64,000 nucleotides of DNA from Neurospora tetraspora. Lineage: Eukaryota; Ascomycota; Sordariomycetes; Sordariales; Sordariaceae. Both the position numbers and the translations under genes were made by a program. Below, in pieces: positions 23,511 through 36,400 of the stretch; the stretch's first letter is position 1; every line of letters begins with the position of its first letter. The notes under the pieces are model-generated. The model searched no databases, had not been told where the DNA came from, and worked only from the letters and a program-made list of their open reading frames with translations. The stretch lies in NCBI RefSeq assembly GCF_033439725.1, contig NW_026944384.1, positions 4,464,001 through 4,528,000 of the forward strand, given 5' to 3'.

Positions 23511-24558
23511 CTATTGAGCCTCCTTAGCCGGGATGAGGTTTCTCAAAGACAAGTCATACACCACATCCTCGACCTTCTTAACGGCGTACTTGACCGAATC
23601 TACCCTCTTCCGCAGGATATCGTTCTTCAGATTGAGCATCTGGAACCCTCCGTGCAGATCCTTGATGAACCCGCTAATCTGCACAGCCAGCTCTGTATCG
23701 CCCAGCGTCACAGAGTTCATGGCGAGGCGGCTGAGGTCTTCAACAACCGAGATGAGAGCCAGGAGATACTCTTCGATGGTGATGTGGAAGGCGTCACGGT
23801 CCTTGAGGTTGACGGGAGCTAATTCATAAATGGTAAGCATCTGTTTGTCCTGTGCCATGTGGTGCTTTGACCAGCGGATTGATAAAGCCCAAACTTACCT
23901 CCAAATACCTCACCAACTTCCTCCAATGTCAAAAGACGACCAACCTCGCCGGGCTTGCTGTCGCTGCCCATGCCGCCCAACCAAGCACAGAGGAGCACCG
24001 TAGCGATGGCATCCTGAAGTGTGCGTCCCCACTTGTAGTTGTACCTTGAGGAAAGATCGGTCAGCTCGTGGCCTCAAGGATGTGACAGCAGCTTGTACTC
24101 ACTTGTAGTAAGGGTACTGCGAAGCGAACTGAGCTAGTCGGGTCGTGGTATCCAGTTCCTTCTTGATACCACTCTCAACCTGGGAAAGAAGTGCGGGATC
24201 TAGGTGGGCAGGTTAGCGTTCTGTTCCAGCTTTTGAATATTTCATCATGAACTCGGTCATAGCGCCTCATCCCACAGGTTCTCAGGTAGGGATCAGTTTG
24301 AGAAGGGGTTTGGGGGAATCATGAGATAGACCATTTGACTTGGAGCATGATCGACAACTGAGAAGGCAGTCCAGGAGCGAGAACCGTACATTTCGAACGA
24401 GAAGTGGAGTGGATCTTGGTCAACACTCCCTGCGTATAAGAGACATTCTGATTGAGTTCCTCGATGATCTGCTCCAGGTCTTTGCGAATACTGCTATCCT
24501 TCTCGATGTTGTCCTTGAGCTGGTCGAAGAGCGCGGGGTCAATCATCGGCGGAGCCAT
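23511..24558 (-). CDS. Translin (subunit of the C3PO ribonuclease)
   Basis: Four exons: 24558-24390, 24199-24103, 24044-23899 and 23818-23511, 239 residues. Introns are 190, 58 and 80 nt, and all three joins split a codon and restore family residues (SKYPALLSQVE, YPYYKYNYKW, FGAPVNLKD). The protein matches translin along its length: an N-terminal helix DLEQIIEELNQNVSYTQGVL, the LSRLAMNSVTLGD helix, and the C-terminal block GFQMLNLKNDILRKR followed by KKVEDVVYDLSLR. Translin binds RNA and single-stranded DNA as an octamer. With TRAX it forms C3PO, which trims small-RNA passenger strands in animals and, in Neurospora, processes tRNA fragments. The TRAX partner is not in this window. Confidence 0.93.
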
Positions 24559-26462
24559 CTTGAACAAGTTGTTACGTCGTGGAAAGGGCGATGTTATGAA
24601 GTTGGCAACAATTCGAGAAGTATGGAACTATAAAGTGATTGTGAATGGCTGAGTTTGATGTGGTTGTTGGATGTGATGTGGTGATCAAATCGAGAATCCT
24701 TCGTGCAAACCGCAAACGATAAAAGTGACGGATGCTTGATTTTTATCTGCGATTGCAGTTTGTTCCAATTCGGCAATTCTTGAACGCGATGAAAACACAG
24801 AAGGGAAAGAGCGACTACGAGGTCAGTACGACAAGATCTTGATATTGGCAGACCAGATGTTTTGAGTTACATGATTTCTTATTATCTCCTGGTACTCATT
24901 TTGCCATGAAGACAGCGTCCATGACCACATACCAACGTCAATTGAGATCATGACCGGCGTTGTCCCATTTCAAAGCTCAGCAAGGATGGTCTGTGCACAA
25001 GCAGACTTTCCTGCGGTGCCTAAAACTTTATGAGGTCGTGACTGTTGGGTAACTTTCTCTTGGCATCTGTTGCGTCGGTAATTAAGGTGTCTCGACGAGC
25101 CATGGTGCAACCCTCTGATCCAGCAAAAGTCATGGAGCTTAAAAACAGGATACTGGAAAAGACTATGAGTCAAAGGCAACGTTCTTGACATGAAGTTCTT
25201 TAGAAAGAAGCCGAAGCCATGGGCCGGCGCAAAAGGTCAGCCCCCACAGTCAAGCAGGTACTTTGACAAAGCACGTACGTGCGTAGGTAAGTGGAAAGCA
25301 CAGACCATAGGAACTTCAACCGCTTTTCCCACGATCCGGTATCACTTCGGAACTCTGGACAGCTACCGAACCACCGGACATATGTACTTCTACTACGACT
25401 TCTGACGGCAAGACGAGCCTCTATGCCGGAAGGCGGCGCGGATACCCTAAATGTACGACTGAAACAATCATAGGCTCCCAAAACCTACCATGTAGTGTTT
25501 GATCAATGGCAACGTTTCGGACGGTTGATAATACACCTTGATCACTCATTGCTCGGGGACCTTTGGTGACGCTTTTCTTATCCACGACCAAACAGCTTTG
25601 GGGACAGTTGAGGCCGTCCACTCCATTGGATTCGCCCTATAAGCTTGAGGCGAACAGTTCAAGGTTGACGTAGGTACGTCTCTTCAACCTTGTAAACTAG
25701 TCCCCTGTATCGCTTCGCCGTCACAGCCGAGACCACAAGGTTTTCCGTGTCATTGACAACCCGATGTTATGTTGGACCTAGGGGGTTCGTTGCCAATGCA
25801 TCATGTATCCAGGCATTCCATCTCCCTTTGACAAGTCTTTTATGGCTTCCTCTTCGAAGAGGAGAGATTCCATGCCTCGGCACAGCAACCCCTGGTCCAA
25901 GCTGTTGCGGGGGATCTGCTTCCCCTGTAAATGCGGGGGAGGAGACACCTAGATGCCTTCAGCCAATTGACCGCGAGCTGAGTTCCGGAAATGGGCAACC
26001 TTGAATGCCTACATTTGCGGTCGACTAACATGGGGGTTCGCGAGTAGGCGAGGTTCGCTCCGCTACCAGGCAACCTGTCCACTCACTCATACGGGTCCCT
26101 GTCCATACATTTTGAGATGCTGAGGTACGCGAGAGTGGCGGCACTGGGGAACGGATTTATCTTCCGTCCCTTCTTGGGAGGGAGGTCATGAGGGTTGTCC
26201 AAACAGCGGCTTCGAGTGAATGGTAACTTCTCGGTACGCTACTGCCGTGCTTCACCTATAGCCAGCTGTTCCCGTTGAGCCATCCCATTCACTTATCTTG
26301 TGGCGCCGGACTTTTGACACCTAGTGGCTCTGCCCTTCACTCACTTCCTTTCCGCCCTTCCCCGCCCCCGAACATATATAAACGAGAGGTAGTGCCGGTA
26401 CTTGACCCATTCTTCACAGCCCGTTCTCAGCAGATACCTCGGAAGAAAAGCTCCCTTCGACG
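24559..26462. other. Divergent intergenic region, translin and acyl-CoA ligase
   Basis: 1.9 kb between two start codons facing away from each other. It must contain both promoters. A TATA box stands at 26375-26382. Other frames (60-93 codons near 24970-25620) lack support. A GC-rich CCCGCCCCC patch lies just before the TATA box. Confidence 0.55.
26375..26382 (+). promoter_or_regulatory. TATA box of the acyl-CoA ligase gene
   Basis: TATATAAA, 80 bp before the ATG at 26463, directly after a GC-rich patch. The distance allows a leader of about 50 nt. Confidence 0.6.
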
Positions 26463-28256
26463 ATGCCGGTCAAGTCACGATGGACCGCCGATGTTCCTCG
26501 GTGCTCACTGCAACAATGGCTCTTTGACTCGCCTTGCGGTCCTCTCCCAGACCGTCGTGCATATATCGATCCTGAGCAACCCGATACGAACTACCTCAAT
26601 CTCAGCGACTACCGACTCTTGGCCAAGCGCGTCGCCTCGGGCTTACAGAAAGCCGGTCTGAAGGAGGGCGACAGAGTGCTCCTCTTTTCTGGCAACAACA
26701 TCTTCTTCCCTGCTATCTTCCTTGGCATCTTGATGGCCGGAGGCATCTTCACCGGTGCCAATCCCAGTTTTGTGGCCCGAGAGCTGGCATATCAGCTTCG
26801 CGACAGTGAAGCCACCTTTCTCGTCACGGCACAGGGCTCTCTCAAGACAGCCTTTGAGGCAGCTAAGGAGGTTGGCCTGCCAAGGGATCGCATTTTCGTT
26901 CTCGGCGGAGATACTCCTGCAGCACAGCAAGTAGCGCAATCTTCCAATCCCGGACCAGGGCTGAAGGGTCGGATCGAGGGAGCCAAGCATTGGACAGAAC
27001 TCCTTCAGGGGAACGCCAAAGAAGCAGAGAGCTGGAGCTGGAAAGAGCCAAAGGATCCGCAGACCACGACATGCTGTCTTAACTACAGCAGTGGGACCAC
27101 TGGAGTTCCCAAGGGCGTTGAGATCAGTCATTACTGCTATGTCGCAAACGGAGCTCAGGTTATTCACCTCAACAACCTCAACCCCGACTGGGAGGAAAGG
27201 CAAAAGCGAGCCCGTGCCCTCTGCTTTCTGCCGCTTTACCACGCTTATGGCCAGTCAGTCTTTGTCGCGAACATGCCTCGGGCCGGAATCCCCATCTACA
27301 TCATGCCGAGCTTCGATTTCGTCAAGATGCTCGAGTATGTTCAGCGCTATCGGATTACTTCACTCATGTGCGTGCCACCCATTGTGGTCGCATTGACCAA
27401 ATCCCCTCTCACCAAAATGTACGATCTCTCAAGCGTCGAAGGAATGGGTTCCGGAGCCGCCCCGTTGGCAAAAGAGGTCTACGATGAAGCGGAGAAGCTG
27501 TTCAATGGAAAATTCCTTCTGCGCCAGGGCTGGGGCATGACAGAAACGACATGTACTTGCATGTCATGGGATCCTCTTAACAATGAGCCCAGCTCAGGCG
27601 TGGGCGAGATGATGCCCAACTGCTCTGGAAAGCTGATGTCGCTGGACGGAAAAACCGAGATCACGAAGGCAGGGGAAAGAGGCGAATTCTGGGTCACGGG
27701 CCCGAATTTGATGCGTGGTTATTGGCGAAAGCCGGAAGCGACAGCGGATACCATTGTCGTTGACGCAGATGGCACTCGCTGGCTCAAGACGGGCGATATC
27801 GCCTACTTCGACGCGTACAAGCCTGGAGGAATCATTCACATTGTCGATCGGCTGAAGGAGTTGATCAAGGTGAAGGGTAATCAGGTGGCGCCTGCTGAAC
27901 TTGAAGGGCTGTTGCTCCAGCACCCTGAGGTGGCCGATGCAGCGGTGATTGGTGTGACAATCAACGGCGAAGAAGTTCCTCGAGCCTACATCGTTCGCCA
28001 GAACCCTAAGTCAAGGATCACTGAACAGGAAATTGCCGACTGGATGGCTAGCAAGGTGACCCGGTACAAGCAGCTGAAGGGCGGCGTTGTTTTCACCGAC
28101 AACATTCCGAAGAATCCGGTGAGTACTGACTATGTCTTGTGATGTTGCATGTGTCTGGATGCTAATGCGTAATTCGTACAGTCTGGCAAGATTTTGCGTC
28201 GGCAGCTTCGGGATCGCGCGGAGAAAGAAGTGGGAGATATCAAATCGAAGCTCTAG
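26463..28256 (+). CDS. Peroxisomal 4-coumarate-CoA-ligase-like acyl-CoA synthetase
   Basis: Two exons: 26463-28118 and 28182-28256, 576 residues. The intron is 28119-28181 (63 nt, GTGAGT donor). Without splicing the frame would end early and lose the catalytic lysine. The adenylate-forming motifs are complete: YSSGTTGVPKGVE near residue 208 (AMP binding), QGWGMTETT, LKTGDIAYFD, and the hinge DRLKELIKVKG. The last exon encodes NPSGKILRRQL with the catalytic lysine. The protein ends in S-K-L, a canonical peroxisomal targeting signal 1. The enzyme should activate a carboxylic acid (fatty or aromatic) with ATP and CoA inside peroxisomes. The substrate is not readable from sequence. Confidence 0.93.
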
Positions 28257-28920
28257 AGAGAGTCGGAAGCGGGATGGTGGAGGTCGTATCGCCCTGAAAC
28301 TGGAACAACGCTTGCCTTTACTTCATAGCCGATGAGTTGGGAATATGACGGGAACAGATGGAAGCAACGGGTAGAGACGGGAGGTGTGCCAGATTTGGCA
28401 ATGTACATACCTTTGAAGGGTGAGTGATGGTTTTCTACATAACCGAATGCATCCATAGAGCCGAGTGTATCTACCAGTGATCGGGTTGAAGAAGAGTGTC
28501 GGTGAGATACCTACTAGTATGCAGCGGGAACTGGGCTTGATGGATGAATTAAACGAGGGTCGCAACTGCTCAACAAGGTGTATGGGACGCATTTGTGAGG
28601 GAAGGAGCAAATGGGTTGGTTCTTCCCTTGGTTCTTGTTGCTCACGATAGGCAAGTGCTTTCAAGCACCTTCCTCGAGATGGACAGAGCAAGAGTACTGC
28701 GTGCCTCCACTCCCAGGATTGCGGTCCGACCTTCGACTTTCGTTTCCCCAACTCCGTTCCCACCTTAGTTGAATGAGGCAACACATGGAATGTACTGACT
28801 TGGACCCCCCCGTCAAGTTAAACCATTGTCTACCTCTAGCGGGCCCAATCCTGGCCAGGTCTCGTAGACCGGAAGCTAGTTGTTTGCAACTGTCCGGAGC
28901 CTCTGCCACGAACACTGACC
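28257..28920. other. Intergenic, upstream of the MEIOB-like gene
   Basis: 664 bp between two genes on the same strand. It holds the ligase 3' end and the next promoter. No recognisable frame. Confidence 0.5.
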
Positions 28921-31151
28921 ATGGTCATCCCACCGATTCAATCCTTCTATCAGAAGGAACCGCCTGCCTCTTCTGCCTTCTCCCAGACACTACCAGGAAC
29001 ACCCGGATCCAACCCTACAGGCACAAACCGAGCGCCGTTGACAGAAACCTGGAAGCCACAAGGCACTTATCAGAGAGTCAACATCTCCGAACTTCAGTCA
29101 GGAAGAGGCAAGGTCCGATTCATGGGGAGAATTGTCAACATATGCCCGACCAAGCCTGACCATCAGCCCAGAGCCCTTTCCTCTATTCCTTCTGGATTCC
29201 ACTTCATGGTGGTTAAAGACAATACTGGAGTAGTTGCCGTGAGTTAACGACTATCTTCCGAGTCGTCCCACAACGGTCTCCGAGCATCTATCTAGCTGAC
29301 ACCAATACTCCTCCAGGTCAAACTTCTCGGTACGCAATCCGACCTACCCAACCTCCACCTCGGGAAGCTGGTTACAGTATGGACTGGCTTTGTGGCCGAG
29401 TACTCCACCGCAGCCGCGATTCAAGTCCCTTTCGTGTCGATGTTCATTCCTGTTCACCCAGGCCCGGCTTCGCAATCATGTATCAAGTTCCACCAAGACG
29501 AAACGAATCCAGAAGAGACGGGCCTTTGTCGTATCCCTCTGGAATATGACACTAGTTCTGCGTCCTCTCAGATGCCGGGACTGATAAGCCTCAAAGCCTT
29601 CATGAAAGGCACTCATACCAATGAGAAGCGCGAGGATGATACTTTGACAAGAGTCCTTGTCTGTGTCTCAAGCGTTGGCCCTCGCAAGACCATCAAGACC
29701 TACAACAAGCCAGGCACTCTGGAACTGGTCGAGGTCCATGTCTGTGACGAAACAGATCATTGTGTGCTCAAACTCTATAGTGACCAGGTTATCTCGGCAC
29801 GCACATGGACTGCTGGACATACCATCCTACTCTTTACCAACGCAAAATTCTACCCTCGAAAGAGAATCAACGAAAACCCAGGACTGGGTATTGCCCTGAA
29901 CTCGAAAGTGGATGTGGATCCCGACTTCCCAGATGCTTACTGGCTTCGACGGATGGCTGAAGCTCAAACAAAGAGAGAGCGGGTACACACTCCGTTCCCC
30001 GTTGGTGTATGGGACGTCGAAGAAGCTATCAACGGCCCGAACAGGGTACTCTATACCTTGGCAGACGTGGATGAGAGGGTGAGAGAGGACTCTAGTGTCG
30101 TGTTCACCGGGAAGCTCAACGTCCTCATACTGGGCGCCAGTATCTGCGAGAGCCAGAGACAGAACAGACTCTGTTGTTTCGAATGGTGAGTTAGTTACCC
30201 GGAACCAGCCCGTATGGTACTTATATACAAGTCCGCCTTTCATCCCATCCATCACCTTTACCCCTCTACACCATATAAGGTCCGGCACCAGGCCTTAATA
30301 CCAGAGCGGTCCAATTGGCCAAATGGCCGAGCGGTTCCGTTCATGAAAACATTGCCGGTGTGCGTGGTACCCGTGGTACAGTTTTCGTAGGTCGCAGCTG
30401 GAGCATGGTGGTTCGTTCCCCCAAGCCTCCTGGGCGACTGAGCTTTTTGCCATTTTTATCGCCTTCGGCTATGGTTGAAAAGAGCCTGGACGCGTTCTCT
30501 GTATTTTTCTCTCTCATTTGCACTTACTTTTGACCGAAGTTTGTATCTTGATTGTTGCCCGAAAACGTGGCGGTTCCGATCGCAAGTCGGCATCGCAGCT
30601 GGTGCATCTATCATGCCTCACGTTTCCACGTTCAGTGAGGGAAAAAGACGAGAAACTGACACTACCTTGTATTATCCAGTTGAAACTTCCCACTCTATTC
30701 CAACCAGTCCTCGGCGACGTGCAAGAACTGCCACAATGAATGCGAACTTACCATCAACCCCCGCGTAATCGGGCCCTTCGCCGACGAAACAGGATGTGTT
30801 GCCCCGGGCAAGCTGGTATGGAGCGATCGAGCATGGTCGGAGTTGCTCAGAGGTGGTCGTCGCATATGTTTTGACGGCAATATTGACAAAAAACAACAAG
30901 TTGCTGGACAAACGACGACTGAATCATCGCCAAATAACGATGTCTCTGACCCTACTACTTCATATGAGGACAATCATGAGGCTTACAGTGCTGTGCCTCA
31001 ACCTCACCAATATATCTGGAAGGACCTGATCAAAGTTGACCCGGTGGAACTCAGAGATTTGGAGGAACGGCTACTGTACTCCCGTGTTACCTTGACGTTT
31101 GGCTGGTCCGCGGAGGTCAAACGGCTTTGTGTGTTGGGCGTGGAGTGGTGA
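28921..31151 (+). CDS. MEIOB-like/RPA1-like OB-fold ssDNA-binding protein (exon structure partly unresolved)
   Basis: Exon 28921-29238 (106 codons) joins 29317-30185 through a 78-nt intron in phase 0 (VVA-VKLLG). The C-terminal exon runs from about 30708 to the stop at 31149-31151. The part between 30186 and 30707 is not solved: the donor at 30186 leaves the bases TG, which does not match the phase of the acceptor at 30707, so at least one small exon is missing. If the next base is C or T, the split codon is cysteine and forms CFEC. With CKNCHNEC downstream this would complete a zinc ribbon like that of the RPA1 and MEIOB C-terminal OB fold. The middle part (WTAGHTILLFTNAKF, then DPDFPDA) resembles animal MEIOB, which binds ssDNA during meiotic recombination. 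RPA-family membership is more certain than MEIOB orthology. Confidence 0.6.
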
Positions 31152-31654
31152 CGATGATCGATATGAAATGGGTCTTGGTAATTTCATATGCTGATATGGG
31201 GCATGTTTGTGGTATATTGAAAGGGGTCTGATGGTAAAGCCTGGTCCGAAGGAAGGGGACTATGTCAAGGATGCGGATGTTGTGAACAGAGTAGGACAAG
31301 ATATCATGGTTTATGTGGCAGGAGTTTACATCATGGTCAACAATCACCGCACTGGTACTACGCATCGATCACAAGGGCCAATCAAAACCAGAGATATGTA
31401 AGAACGGGGTTCATTATTGTACCTATCAAGGCATCCAGCAAAGACCAAGCTACTAACTATGCTCTCTCCAAATTCCATCCTGGCAGCCAATTATACCCGC
31501 TCTTAACCATTTCCTCAATTTTCCATCAATGCTGTGCTGTGCAAAAAGCAACTCAAAGACACGCTCGCATTACCCCAAAATTCCTCCGTCTAAGAGATCA
31601 GATCTCTAGATCCTCCACTCAAAAACATGTCCGCAGCCACGTATGCTTGACCGC
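31152..31654. other. Convergent 3' region, MEIOB-like gene and inositol-phosphate synthase
   Basis: 503 bp between converging stop codons. It should hold both 3' untranslated regions. Nothing else is visible. Confidence 0.5.
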
Positions 31655-33268
31655 TTAGAAGAGCTTGTGCTCAAGGGTCATGTCAGACTCGGGCTCGAGA
31701 CCGACGCAAGCGCGGAAGATGTTGGTAAGAGCGGCACGCTGCTTGGCAAGAGCGTTGACAACGGGAGTGCCGGGGGGAGTGAGGGGAGCCTTGAGCATGT
31801 AGCTGAGGACGCTCAGGACGCTGTGGAAGTGCTTGAAGTCCTTCTCGGCGACGGCGCCGCCCTCGGCAGCCTTCCACTGGATGCGGGTCATCATCTCGGT
31901 GATGACGACGAGATCGATGATCAGGGGCGAGGCAAGGAGGGAGTCCTCGCACACGTTGAAGAGCGAGATGGTCTGGTGACCGCCGCAGAAGATCTCGGCG
32001 TAGTACTCGTCGAGGGCGCGCTTGTCGTCGCCGACGGCGGGCATGTACTTGATCACGACGGTGTGGTCGGGGTGCTCGCCCTCCTTGTACAGGACGCTGT
32101 TGGCGGCCACCATGTCGTCGACGACGTTCGACTTGGAGATCTCCTTGGAGCGGAACTGCTTCTGCGAGGAAAGGTTGTAGCCGTCGTTGTTGCCCAGGTG
32201 GTTGTAGGACGCGATCGAGGTCAGCTTGATGCCGGCGTTGATGAGGAAGTCGGTCAGGGCAGACTTCATCTTGGTCTGGCCGGACTTGAAGTCGTCGCCG
32301 CCGATGAAGGCACCGTGTCTCTCGGCAAGCTCGATGGCGCCGGGGACGAAGGTGTTCTGGGGAGAGCCGTTGATGAAGGGAGTGCCCTCGAGAATGCAGG
32401 CAACGGCGAAGATGGTGGAGGGGGAGACCTCCTCGTGGCCGGCCTCAATGGACTTGAGGAGGTTGTCGGCGGTGTCGTTGACGCCGTCAATCAAGTCGGC
32501 GTAACGCTCGGTGTTGGCGGTCCAGAGGACAATGATCTTGTCGAGGCCGTTGGCGGCCTTGAACTCGCGAATGTCCTTGCGGATCTGCTCAACGTGCTCC
32601 ATGCAAGCCTTGGAGCCGGGGAGAACGTTGTCGGCACGGTTCTCCTGGTTGGCAGCAATGAAGTCGGGGTAGTAGATGGAGGGCAGGGGGGCCATCTTGG
32701 ACATCTCCTCGCGGAGAAGCTCCTTCATGGTAGGCTGAAGGACCTTGGCGCGATCCATGGCCTTGTCGAGGGGCAGGCCGGAGATATCCCAGCCGCCAAT
32801 GACGAGGTCGTTGGGGTGGACCATGGGGAGGACGTTGTGGAAGGGAACGTTGACGTCCTTGCCCTTGGCGGTGATGCCGAGCTTGATGGTGGAACCCATG
32901 ATGACGGAGCCGTAGTAGTTGGCCTCCTGGGTGCCCTCCTTGGTGGCCCAGCTGTACTTGTGCTTGTTGGCGAGGATGCCGGCGGTCACGGTGGTACCGT
33001 TGTTGCCGCCCCAACCGACCAGCATCATGCCGGTCTTGGGGACCTTTCTGTCGACCTTGAAGTCGTAGACGGTCTCCTTGGGGACGGCGACATAGTTGTC
33101 GCCCTCGACAGTGCACAGGGTGGTGCGGTAGGTGTACTTGGAGCGAATCTCCTCGTCGGTGTAGACTACGTTGGGGGAGTTGACAACGAAAGTCTTGGGG
33201 GTGGTGTTGATGTGTCCATCACCATTGGCATGAGCGCCGTTGGTGCCGTTGATACCGTTGGTAGTCAT
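31655..33268 (-). CDS. inl: Inositol-3-phosphate synthase
   Basis: Intronless, 537 residues. The enzyme converts glucose 6-phosphate to inositol 3-phosphate with NAD as internal cofactor, the first step of inositol synthesis, in the cytosol. The family blocks are all present: [16 protein letters not shown] (NAD binding) near residue 82, the GWDISGLPL block, [39 protein letters not shown], and the active-site stretch [14 protein letters not shown]. The length equals that of other fungal Ino1 proteins. Codon use is strongly biased to C and G at third positions, a sign of high expression. This bias leaves a 562-codon open frame on the opposite strand, which I regard as a by-product. Loss of this gene makes Neurospora inositol-requiring (inl). 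Confidence 0.98.
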   Translation of the reverse strand: MTTNGINGTNGAHANGDGHINTTPKTFVVNSPNVVYTDEEIRSKYTYRTTLCTVEGDNYVAVPKETVYDFKVDRKVPKTGMMLVGWGGNNGTTVTAGILANKHKYSWATKEGTQEANYYGSVIMGSTIKLGITAKGKDVNVPFHNVLPMVHPNDLVIGGWDISGLPLDKAMDRAKVLQPTMKELLREEMSKMAPLPSIYYPDFIAANQENRADNVLPGSKACMEHVEQIRKDIREFKAANGLDKIIVLWTANTERYADLIDGVNDTADNLLKSIEAGHEEVSPSTIFAVACILEGTPFINGSPQNTFVPGAIELAERHGAFIGGDDFKSGQTKMKSALTDFLINAGIKLTSIASYNHLGNNDGYNLSSQKQFRSKEISKSNVVDDMVAANSVLYKEGEHPDHTVVIKYMPAVGDDKRALDEYYAEIFCGGHQTISLFNVCEDSLLASPLIIDLVVITEMMTRIQWKAAEGGAVAEKDFKHFHSVLSVLSYMLKAPLTPPGTPVVNALAKQRAALTNIFRACVGLEPESDMTLEHKLF

Positions 33269-33418
33269 GTTGACGGTAGGGGTGGTTGTTCAGGTGCAGG
33301 TAAGTGGTTGGTTGGCTATCTTGGCTGTTGACGGTCTTTTATGGGGTAAAGACCGAGTCCGCTGAACTTCCGGGCGAGGCAGAACAACGGGCTCCTGCGT
33401 ACGGGTGATGGACTCTAG

Positions 33419-33426
33419 TATTTATA
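33419..33426 (-). promoter_or_regulatory. Candidate TATA box of inl
   Basis: On the minus strand this reads TATAAATA, about 150 bp before the inl start codon. The position fits a leader of roughly 120 nt. No clear yeast-type inositol element was seen. Confidence 0.5.
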
Positions 33427-36400
33427 TTAGCAAAGGGTCTAGAAATTGGAATATTTTTCGAACCGCCGGTGACACAAAGCGCAGAGCCGCAAGGGTTGTG
33501 AATGGGCTAGGGAATATGGGACGAACTCAAGGTTCCCCGTTCACTAACACCCGCGCGGTGAAGGTCCAACAAACGAGGGCATGGCAACACAACAGAAGGG
33601 CGGCAGGTTGGTTGGCGGTTGTAGGGATGCAGGAACGTGAAGAGACGGCAGAAACCTGGAAAACGGCGACTTACGAGTTGAGTAGGTTGGAAAACGTTTT
33701 GGCGGATGATGGGATCGCGGCTCGGAAGCGCGATCAGATGGTTAGTTGGCTTTAAGGGGGGAGTGCGAGGTCGTGTCTGGACTTGACAGAATTTGATGTT
33801 TCTGAAGACGATGGGGATCGAAACAAACGAACGAGCAGGGACGTTGGTTTTCTTTATATACCTGGGGATCAGATAAGCAGGACAAGGGCTCCGCAAGGCA
33901 CATGGCGGGAGATGTAGCCTCTTGTTCCGATGTGGTCCGGTGTGGGTAGCTTCCGGGGATTGGAGCTCCATTTCCATGCACCACGCGCGCGGCGGCGGCT
34001 GGCGGGCGGTCAAGGATCCAGGGGTCTCGCAACCTTTGCCCAAGCTCCGGGGTTTTCGGGCTCTAGACTTGCCCGCCCGTGACAGCTGCCTGTCCGGTCC
34101 GGGGCAGAGGACAATTCAGATTGATTGCAAATCGAGTCAGATGGTGAATGGTCGAGATACTTCACGTTATGTTGGGACTCTGCAACTTGACACGACTGAA
34201 TGGCGGGAACCAATGACAAACGCCCACAGCCGATTTTCCCAAGGAATAATAACATCAAAAAGTGAATGTGGTTAATTCCGGGATGAATTTTTGATCTTTT
34301 TTTTTTCCTTGGTCGATTCCTTCACCTTCAATGCTTGGCACCTCAACAGTTCCCCCCAACCGGATGTTGGTATCAGACAGACATACCTACGTACGCAAGC
34401 AATCCTGGAGCAGAATCTGTTCACAACCTTTACACGCATGCACATCCTGATCCTGTCTGAATCCGCTGTCTTTTCTTTTGGCGGCCGAATCGACAGGCGC
34501 CGGTTAAAGTTGCCCCTGGGAGAGACAAAGTCTGTACAACCTTTTCGACGAAAGGGTCGAATTCGGGGTTTCCAACAACCCGCATCGTGCCACGGCGCGT
34601 CGGTTGTTACCTAGGTTCCCTTGGGGTTCCATGCGGGCGGGTAGACTTGGCGGGGGTTGGGGACGATGAGGGTCACTGAGGGTTTCTGGAGAGAAACCGG
34701 CAGCTCGGCCGCTTGATTGGCTGGCCGAGGAGGTCGGCGGCGAGGTGCCGGTCTTCCACCCACCGGGTCCACCTCCGGACACGGAAACCCCCTGAACCAT
34801 CTCTCCATGCAATCCGATGTTCTGGGACACCCAGACTCGCCAGAAAGGACAACGCCAGCCTGCCGATTTGCCCACTCGATAACGGACTGATTCGGGTGCC
34901 GAGCACGATACCTGTGATCACGGTACGTACGGTCATACGGTGGCCGGTGATGGAAGAGCGGTCTGTCGATTTTTGTCTCTTCTTGCGCATCCCGCGTCTC
35001 AAGCTCGACATTGGTCCATCACCGAAAGTGCATTGGATCAGCAATTGTTGTGAGCCTGTGTTCGCTTGTCGTAGGTTGACATTGATCGAACCGCAACGCC
35101 ATTGTTGATCGATCCCTGGAGATGTTGTCGTGGCAGCACCCGGAGATGCCTGCAAGCAGAGGGCGCAGAACCAGAGAAAGAAACGCCAGAAGCGAGCTCA
35201 TCGTCAACAAACCCCCACGGCCGTATCATCGCGAACAATAATCACCTATACTCCAGCTGGGCTCAAGCATATACGAATCCAGTATCTGCTCACAAGCCAG
35301 AAACGCAACTTGATACGGTTGGCTGTAATCATGATAGGGCTTCGGCTCCCTTGGCTCATGGGATCCTGCGCAAAATACCACAAAGGAAAGACTTGCATCG
35401 AATGGCATCGTGGAACACAGGTTGTATCAGAAATATTTTTTTCTTTCTTTCTTTCTGCTCGAGTCCCGTCCTACCCACGCATGCAGCTTCATTTGACAGC
35501 GCAAAGTTGCATCATGACGGCAACGGATGGTCCCTATTGGGAACACTTTTCGAACTGATAGGTAACCCCAATGCCATCCACCTGCATGATGAAGGTTACT
35601 TTCGGGTTCCATATGCATCCTATCCTTTTTTCCCTCCTGCCAGTTCAAGGGGTAGTGAGTTTGGTGTCTTTTCGTTCGAAATGCTTCCATTAACAGTGAT
35701 CACCCGAAGCCCCGAAGGAACATTGTAATTTCCCAGCGAATTAATAACATTTCTTTTACGGCATTCCGATGACATTCGCCATCGAGCTAAGTCGTTCTCA
35801 GTTATCTGTCGCGAAATCTGTACGCAACAAAGAGCCGACTTGGTGGGATTTGAAGCTCTCACTGCCGAACGACCACACGCACACGCACTCGCACACACAT
35901 CAGGAAATGTACTACCGAAGATCAAGGGTCTTCGTTACACGGAAAAGACGGCATACCTACCTCAACTCGAACTTTTTTTTTCACCTGGAAACGTGTTTTA
36001 AGTAACACAGAACTGACTGTGGCGTGTCTTGGGTACTGCCTCGGGCTATGGAAATCGGAGTGTGTCTTGACCGCGGAAGCGGTCTGGAGTCGAGGTTGAC
36101 ATTTCCCTGTCCTGTGTACAACACCATATCACCAAAAAAAGACAGACACACAAGACAGACAGACATACTTACCGCAAGAACTGAGATGGCGGGTTTCAGA
36201 CCCTTCGCCTTCCAAGTGTAATGCTCGACTCGACTATAGTTACCCAGCCAGACACACAGCCAACGAACGACGTTGAAAGGGGGGCTATAGTGCCGTTACA
36301 CAGCGCAAGACTAAGTCATCATTCGAGGCCAACTTTAAAACTTATTGGACTTTGATTGCCCTTCATAGTCGTGACGTATTGTTGACAGAGAGAGAAAGCT

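Noticed and set aside
30325-30425. tRNA-like A box (TGGCCGAGCGG) and B box (GGTTCGTTCCC)
   Set aside because: The acceptor and T stems do not pair and the two boxes are about 80 bp apart. It is at most a decayed tRNA-like fragment inside the MEIOB-like gene.
31643-33331. 562-codon plus-strand open frame opposite inl
   Set aside because: It mirrors the inl coding region exactly, is low-complexity (V, G, L, D, E) and results from strong G/C third-position bias on the other strand.
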